Shown here one piece after another: positions 57,978-64,000 of a stretch of DNA of 64,000 bases. A model generated the notes under the pieces. It was not told where the DNA came from. It ran no database searches and saw nothing but the letters and a program-made list of their open reading frames with translations. The DNA is from Rhabdophis nuchalis (Eukaryota > Chordata > Lepidosauria > Squamata > Natricidae): contig CM077658.1 of the NCBI GenBank assembly GCA_039707465.1, positions 16,283,574-16,347,573 on the forward strand. Direction: 5' to 3'. Both the position numbers and the translations under genes were made by a program. Numbering within the stretch: the first letter of the stretch is position 1; each line of letters begins with the position of its first letter.

Positions 57978-58262
57978 AGAATCATAGAATAACAGAGCTG
58001 GAAGGGACCTTGTAGTCTCCTAGTCCAAACCCTTGCTCAAACAAGGGGACCCTATGCCCTTCTGGACAAATGATTGTCCAAAATCTTCTTAAAATACTTC
58101 TAGTCATGGAGCACCTACAATTTCTGAATGCAAGCTGTTCCACTGATTAATTATTCTAACTGTCGGGAAATATCTCTTTATTTCTAGGTTGCTTGTCTCT
58201 TTGATTAGTTTCAACCATTGCTCTTTGTCTTGCTTTCTGGTGCTTCGGAAAACAGGTTGATA
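57978..58262 (-). mobile_element. CR1 LINE 3' end, diverged
   Basis: The tail at the left reads AGAATAACAGAGCTGGAAGG, then GACCTTGTAGTCTCCTAGTC and the coding block in reverse (ACTGATTAATTATTCTAACTG, TTGATTAGTTTCAACC). 5' truncated at about 58262. Confidence 0.85.
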
Positions 58263-59742
58263 ACTCTAAATTTTCAATCTAGAGTTGCTCACATGCTTAA
58301 AAACTTTGTTTTCCAAGTATTTAACCAAATCTCCCACAATAACTCATTCAAATCAATCATTCATACCTGTTTATTCTTTAGGGGGATGTCTTAATCTAGC
58401 AGATCATTGACTGAAAGCCCAAAAACTGTTATCAGGAACTAAACAGATTCCACACTTCTTTCTTTTACATGGTGGTAGCATCAAAAGGCTGGGCCATCTT
58501 CTTCCTGCTGTTTGCAGAAACTATCTTTGAAGAAGGATGAACCATCTCATGATTTGGGTCTCTACTTAAAAGATGCTGTCTCCTAAAAACACAATTATTT
58601 TCTTAAACCACTTCTAACGATTATAAAGAAAATTTCATGAATGCATCCAGAAAGTCCCCGGAATCAATTTTGATTCAAGACTCAAGAGACTCTTTTATTA
58701 TATAATTTGTTCATTTACGACTGAACTTGGGACAAAGAAAAGAGATAGATATGGATGAGAGAACTACCACATGAGGAAGATTATAAATAACTCTCAATCG
58801 TGTTTTGTGTTTGGTGATTGGGAAGAAAAGCAATTTAGGTTAAATCAAAGTACAGAAAAGGGAGTCTAATATTTCCAGTCAGATGAGCAAGAATGTGCTA
58901 TACATTACAGGAGGTCTCTCTGAAATAATTTGGATATCGTTTCATTTCCCTAAAGTCATCTCCTGGCCAGCCAACAAACTAACTCTCAAAGAGAAAAAGA
59001 ACTAAGAATGTAGAGGAGACATTTATGAGTCAGGTGGGCAGGGAATTTTGGAAAAGATTGTGGTAGCAAAGCCATTCCAGTGAAAATTCCTATATGCCAC
59101 TAAAAACAATACCTATTTCATTCTCTAAAAATCACAAATTTCTTCCACCCAATCCTCAATGAAAAACTGCATTACTATGAGACTACTATGGAAGCTACAT
59201 CCATTATGAGTTATCTCCAGTTTAAACAGTTTAAAGATCTTGAAACCAGCTGAGGATTTATATATAAGTGTTGTCGTGTGATTATGATCAATAGCACTCC
59301 CTAAGAAAATCCAAAGTCTTTCAGCATATATATATGAAAATAGAGACTTATTTGCAGAACAGATCTTAAAAATACGGGCATAGTTAATCAACATGAACTT
59401 GGAAGTCTTTCAAATTTCACCAAAGAATCCTGAAATATCTGAAACTATCCTTTGTATTTTGAAATTTGCATTGAAGAAGCTAATCAAGTATACATCCCAT
59501 AAATAAGGCTAAATAAAAACAATATTTCAGTTCCTGATACTTGATTCATTGTAAATTATAGGGAAATACTGTGGGGTTTTTTCCCCCCCTTTGTAATGGA
59601 TGTTTTAATAAGACAAAAGCATTATAACCAGCATTTTTTCCTTTTTTATATTTCAAATAATTAGCTTAAGATGCCAAAAGATTCACCTAGCAAATTGTAA
59701 TCCGCAATGACATTGCCATCGAGGCACAAGATGCATTCAAAT
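58263..59742. other. Non-coding AT-rich stretch
   Basis: No recognised element or exon. Confidence 0.4.
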
Positions 59743-59898
59743 GTTTGTGTGTGCGTGTGTGCATGTTTATATGTGTGTATATGCACGCACGCACTGTCAT
59801 GTATGCAAAGAATTGTGAATTTTCATTAAATATATTAACAGGAGGGGGAAAATTCCGCTTTGAAAAACAGTAATCCCGTCTTTCAACAAAAATCTTAT
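59743..59898. repeat. Unclassified sequence, copy 2
   Basis: Second copy of the segment at 56010-56149, about 3.7 kb away in direct orientation, with substitutions and a small insertion (GGAGGGGGAAAATTCCG region). Confidence 0.8.
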
Positions 59899-60895
59899 AG
59901 GAAGCTATGAATTTGGTAGATCTGAATAGGCTGTTGGTACATGTTTTACTAAGGTAATATAATGGCACACTATTATTAGATCACATTAATCATTACGATG
60001 CCAAAGGCAGTGACAGCCTCACTGAAAAGGATTGAAAGGGCTGGTAATGGATATAAATTACCCATTGTGTGATAAAAGGATTTTTACTAAGAAGGTAAGA
60101 ATAAAACAGCAAATTTCTAATATAACTCTTGTGGGGGAGAAAAAAAATTCTAAATAAAAGTAATCCTCTATTGGTAATATCCACAAAAATCAAAAACTAA
60201 GCACTTCCTAAAACAAGATAAAGTCGTGTTTAAAAAAAGAAAAAAAGAAACGGAAGAGTATGGTACAAAATTAATTTCTTAGCCTCTAATATTGCTATCA
60301 GTTTAAATGGTTTATGGGATGACCTCTAAGGAATATGGTCAAAAGGAAAGGTAGGATTCTGCTAATTAGAAGTAAAGATGGTTTTATAGAGATTTGTTAA
60401 AGCCCCTTAGCAGAATCAAATGTGGATTACCGGAACCCCAAAATTATACGATGTTTTATGAGATCTGGTTCAATTGCCTCATTGTCTCGCCACAGGAAAG
60501 CTACAGTTTTGTATCCTTGACACACACACACAAAATCTAGGCAGATTTTATTTGTATTTTTTAAACTATTGTTATTGTGAAATGGGAATCTGTCCATATC
60601 AGAAGACCACCTTGGAAATATATTAAAAATCAACGCCCTTACTTGCGTGTAATTTAGATAATGAACTATAAACCCAAGTTAGCCTCCACTTTACCTTCTT
60701 TCCATGATCAGAGCACAGCGCAATCCTAAAATATAAATTTAAATTGAAGGTTCTGTTGATTTTATTAGCATTTCTTCCTGGTAAACTGGAGATTTGTAGT
60801 CTCAATCTGAGTGGGGAAAGGTGGGATCAAGACAACTCAGAAGTTCAAAGGTTTGGAGATGAGGAGGAAGATGAGAGGAAGAACAATACATTAAT
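59899..60895. other. Non-coding AT-rich stretch
   Basis: No recognised element or exon. Confidence 0.4.
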
Positions 60896-60965
60896 ATAGA
60901 ATAGAATAGAATAGAATAGAATAGAATAGAATAGAATAGAATAGAATAGAATAGAATAGAATAGA
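60896..60965. repeat. ATAGA pentamer array seeded by CR1
   Basis: Fourteen perfect ATAGA units directly abutting the 3' end of the CR1 at 60966 (read on the minus strand as TATTC units). Confidence 0.97.
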
Positions 60966-61064
60966 ATAATAGAGGGGGAAGGGACCTTGGAGGTCTTCTA
61001 GACCAACCCCCTGTTTAGGCAGGAAATCCTACACCACTTCAGACAAATGGTTATCCAACAAAGT
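60966..61064 (-). mobile_element. CR1 LINE 3' tail, short
   Basis: About 100 bp only: GGGAAGGGACCTTGGAGGTC, AGACCAACCCCCTGTTTAGG and ACTTCAGACAAATGGTTATCC. Strong 5' truncation, with the long pentamer tail at 60896-60965. Confidence 0.88.
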
Positions 61065-61954
61065 TGTTGTAGATCATCCTGATTGCCTGTTAAATGGATG
61101 CTTGGGTCTTGGTTAACTATAGGACCACCTATTCCATCCAACATTAGCCTGTCCTGTTAAAACACCCAGGGAGAAATTATTGATAATTCCCCATTTTCAA
61201 AATGTGAGATAGATTTTGAGCAATCCCCAATAGAGTCAAGTTGTGTTGGATCTCTTCATTGGCTCTCAAGAAATGTTAGGAATAATTTAAGAAGACCAAA
61301 TATTTTGGAAAGAATCCTCTTAAAGCTTTATGGGTAAGACTTTTTTCTCCCCCCTTCTGCTATGTTCTGTTTTTTAATCCTTATTTTATTTCTCTCTTAT
61401 TTATGTTGGTTTTGATTGCCCTGGATTAGGGTTGATGCTGTACTTGCAATTATAACTGGTTTTAATCAGACCCTTGATACTTTAACATGTTTTATAATCT
61501 ATGTTAGCTGCCAAGAGTTTTTTGATTGCGGCAAGGTAGAAATATGATCAAGAAATAGATACATAAATAAGTGAATAAATATTCAGAAGGACAGGGCATT
61601 TTAATTGTTTTCAGTAATTAATTTGTGCATACCTGCCTATGTTTTAAAATTAATAAGAATTTTGGAATCATAGGAGCAAGGAGCAGATCCCAGCCTAGAT
61701 GGGAACTGAGCTCCACCTGCTTCTGTTATTCTTGGATAAGATAACATGTTCTTCAAGTTGTGTTGGGTATAGAGCATGGCCTTGAGGAACAGGGGAAACA
61801 CCAACCAACTAATACAATGGTCAGATAAATGAAACTTGACCTCAGACCAAGAAAGTAGTTTACAGAGCCTTCTATACACTAGTTTTCATGAAGATAAAAG
61901 GTAGAGTAAGGGAAGCACATTCATAGTTGCGATATTTTGTTATCTAGCTTTACA
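61065..61954. other. Non-coding stretch
   Basis: No recognised element or exon. Confidence 0.4.
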
Positions 61955-62062
61955 TCAGGCTTTCCAACTTTCATCATTTCTAGGGAAATGGACTTCAGCT
62001 CCCAAAATTCCATAACCAACCTAGCCATTGCTGAGAATTGAAATCCACTTACTTTTTAGGAC
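61955..62062. repeat. Squamate interspersed repeat with GGACTTCAGCTCCC core
   Basis: CTTTCCAACTTTCATCATTT, GGACTTCAGCTCCCAAAATT and the inverse-like GAGAATTGAAATCCAC. I recognise the GGACTTCAACTCCCAGAATTCC core as a common lizard and snake repeat with inverted arms; class not assigned. Confidence 0.5.
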
Positions 62063-62361
62063 TTTATGATTCAGATTAGGGAGAGGCAGAGAGATGAACT
62101 TTCTCCTACTTGGTCCATGAGATATATTAAGCATAAAAATGTCTCAAAGGTAAACCATAATAAGGTAAGTCTGATTATAGTCCATGACGCAGGATTTATT
62201 GTTACAAATGAGATCTGAACCACAACTACATAACTTCAACTCTTGAACAAATGTATTCAGATTACTAATCTCCTCCTTATTTATATCAAGTCTAATTGTA
62301 CACCAAGATAGAACACATTGATATTAACACAACTAGTAGGTGAATATACACCTATATATCC

Positions 62362-62610
62362 GCGTAATGGAGTGAGCTCCTCCCGTTCCTTGTCCCAGCT
62401 TCTGCCAACCTAGCAGTTCAAAAGCACATAAAAATGCAAGTAGAAAAATAGGAACCACTTTTGATGGAAAGGTAACAGCGTTCCATGTGCATTCGGCATT
62501 TAGTCATGCTGGCCACATGACCACAGAGACGTCTTCAGACAATGCTGACTCTTCAGCTTTGAAACGGAGTAGAACACCGCTCCCTAGAGTTGGGAACAAC
62601 TAGCACATAT
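62362..62610 (+). mobile_element. Sauria SINE, 5' truncated
   Basis: Starts GCGTAATGGAGTGAGCTCC, past the tRNA-like boxes, and runs to GGGAACAACTAGCACATATG; the last ACCTTTACC part is missing. Confidence 0.88.
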
Positions 62611-62699
62611 GGCCTGCAATCCATTGCTAAAAATAGCATGCGGACTTCAACAGCAGAAATGGCTGTTAATGATGAAGAAAAATTCAGCTACAAGTTTGC

Positions 62700-62964
62700 T
62701 TGGTATTTGAATATATAGTAGGAAAGTCACTGTAGGAGATGACTAGGCTGAACCTGAGGGAGGGGAGTCAAATGTATCATAACTCATGAGTCGCTGAATG
62801 CCTGCAAGCAATCTAAGTCTACCCCACCTTGAATGCCTTTCTTATCTCCCGCTCATTTCCCTTGACTATTAGTTGGTCAGATTCTTGTAGAGAGCTTAAG
62901 CTTTCAATAAATCTTTATACTCATTTGAAGTGCCTGAATCTCCTGATTTCCCCAGTGCTTGACA
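62700..62964 (+). mobile_element. LTR-like repeat, intact reference copy
   Basis: Same order of blocks as the repeat split by the L2 (47780-47825 plus 50718-50890): ATGACTAGGCTGAACC, CAAGCAATCTAAGTC, GATTCTTGTAGAGAGC, AATAAA at 62906-62911 and the end GCTTGACA. The left end may be near 62664 (TGTTAA). No coding part flanks it. Confidence 0.5.
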
Positions 62965-64000
62965 ATCACTATTGGATTGTTTATCAGGCAGCAACATGTC
63001 TTGATCTGACCTTAAGTCAATGGCAAATGAGGGTCTGTCAGGAAAATGGAAGATTTTAATGTTTCTGCACCATCCACAAGTCACTGTTCTGGGATGGGAG
63101 GCTCTGTCAATCATACGTTGTAAATCAATCCTAATTCTATACCAAGCAGGAAATCTAGCCCTTCACCAAAAGACATGGCAGCTTGCTAATAATAGATCAT
63201 TTTTTTAAAAAATGCCATACACACACCTTGGAAAAACAATGCAAGCTACAGCTATATTTGGAGAACTCATTTGAGAGTATTGTCAGCTGTGACATGACAA
63301 TTTTCAATTAGCAGAGTGCGGGCACCAGCCTCTGCCGTCGCCAAAAAGCCAAATCGGCAGTGGTCATAAAGGACATTTATTGAAAAGAACCCCTTTTCCC
63401 AAAGGAGAGGAATCAAAGCAGAGAAGCTGGAATTTTGAAAAGATGCAGTGAGATTGGTTCAAGTACAAACAATGAAATAAAAAATTTCTGTCCGTATACA
63501 TATCATGAAAAGAATAAACACTTATCTTTCTTTATACACACATTGTAAAAAGAAAAGAAAAGATGAAGGTCTTAACTTTGAAGACACTCATACATAAAAC
63601 AGAAATGTCTTTTAAAGGATGACAGAACAATTCTTACCAGGTTGATCCAACATCCACAGTTTTTTTTCCCCCCCTGGCTGTTGGGAGTCTTCTCAGAGAC
63701 GAGGGATTAGTACAGAAGGTCAGGAATTGCAAAAACAATGCCTATGAGAAATTTAAAATGCAAAGCCATTGTGTAAATCAAAATCGATTCTCCCCGAAAG
63801 ACACTATACTACAGTTAGCATATATTTCAGTTCACCCTTCCCTATTGAGAAGGGAGAGAGAGGGAATTATGAATGGAAGCAGCCTAGATTTGCAAGGGTG
63901 TGGGTGGGGAATCTGATATTTGGGAAAGTAATCTTTTAAAAAGGGAATTCGTTTTTGATCTGTTAATTGCTTAGGGGTCTGAAATGTCCTTCCATACTGT
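62965..64000. other. Non-coding stretch
   Basis: No recognised element. The stretch 63310-63420 has a more balanced composition (GCGGGCACCAGCCTCTGCCG) than its surroundings and might be conserved, but it shows no coding pattern. Confidence 0.4.

Noticed and set aside
63310..63420. Possible exon (balanced base composition)
   Set aside because: No sustained open frame with splice sites on either strand; it might be conserved non-coding sequence, which cannot be tested here.

Overview
The window reads as nuclear DNA from a squamate reptile, most probably an advanced snake. The argument rests on repeat content: many copies of a tRNA-headed SINE with a Bov-B type tail (Sauria SINE), a Bov-B/RTE fragment, CR1 fragments of the chicken-like type, L2-type LINEs, many short hAT-like MITEs, and LINE tails that run into AATAG/ATTCT-type pentamer arrays, a pattern described for snake CR1 elements. 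I found no host protein-coding exon, rRNA gene or functional tRNA gene. Nearly all short open frames are chance frames or fragments of transposable elements.

Layout. 1-16 kb: CR1 3' fragments, a hAT-like MITE inserted next to a CR1 end (1598-1932), a Sauria SINE with an 18-bp target duplication (3191-3540), a likely solo LTR (5282-5641), more SINE and CR1 pieces, several microsatellites, and a 191-codon CR1 frame (15717-16292) that splits an older MITE. 16.6-19 kb is a repeat-poor, AT-rich block. 19-27 kb: hAT-like MITEs, CR1 on the minus strand, a 102-bp GA array and a 95-bp CT array, the latter in the tail of a tRNA-derived SINE. 28-35 kb: an L2 3' fragment with a 7-bp duplication, another SINE, an AAAG array, a MITE with an 8-bp duplication, a 100-bp near-perfect hairpin (33509-33608) and a polypyrimidine tract with higher-order structure. 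36.9-37.7 kb: a Sauria SINE carrying two separate hAT-like MITEs, with a target duplication visible for each of the three insertions.

39-47 kb: SINEs, an inverted CR1 pair, Bov-B, another MITE with a perfect 8-bp duplication, and two AATG arrays. 47.8-50.7 kb holds the dominant coding feature: an 897-codon uninterrupted frame (47830-50523) for the endonuclease and reverse transcriptase of an L2-type LINE. It is CpG-rich, lacks its N-terminus, and splits an older LTR-like repeat. 51-64 kb: LINE, SINE and foldback fragments, a CR1 tail with 14 AATAG units, and a roughly 150-bp unclassified sequence present twice (56010 and 59743).

There is no operon-like cooperation here. What links the pieces is insertion history: CR1 into MITE, MITE into SINE, L2 into an LTR-like repeat, and an L2 tail into a foldback repeat. 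I did not find a new multi-gene system. The most useful leads are the L2 frame, the dated nests, the 33.5-kb hairpin and the duplicated unknown sequence.
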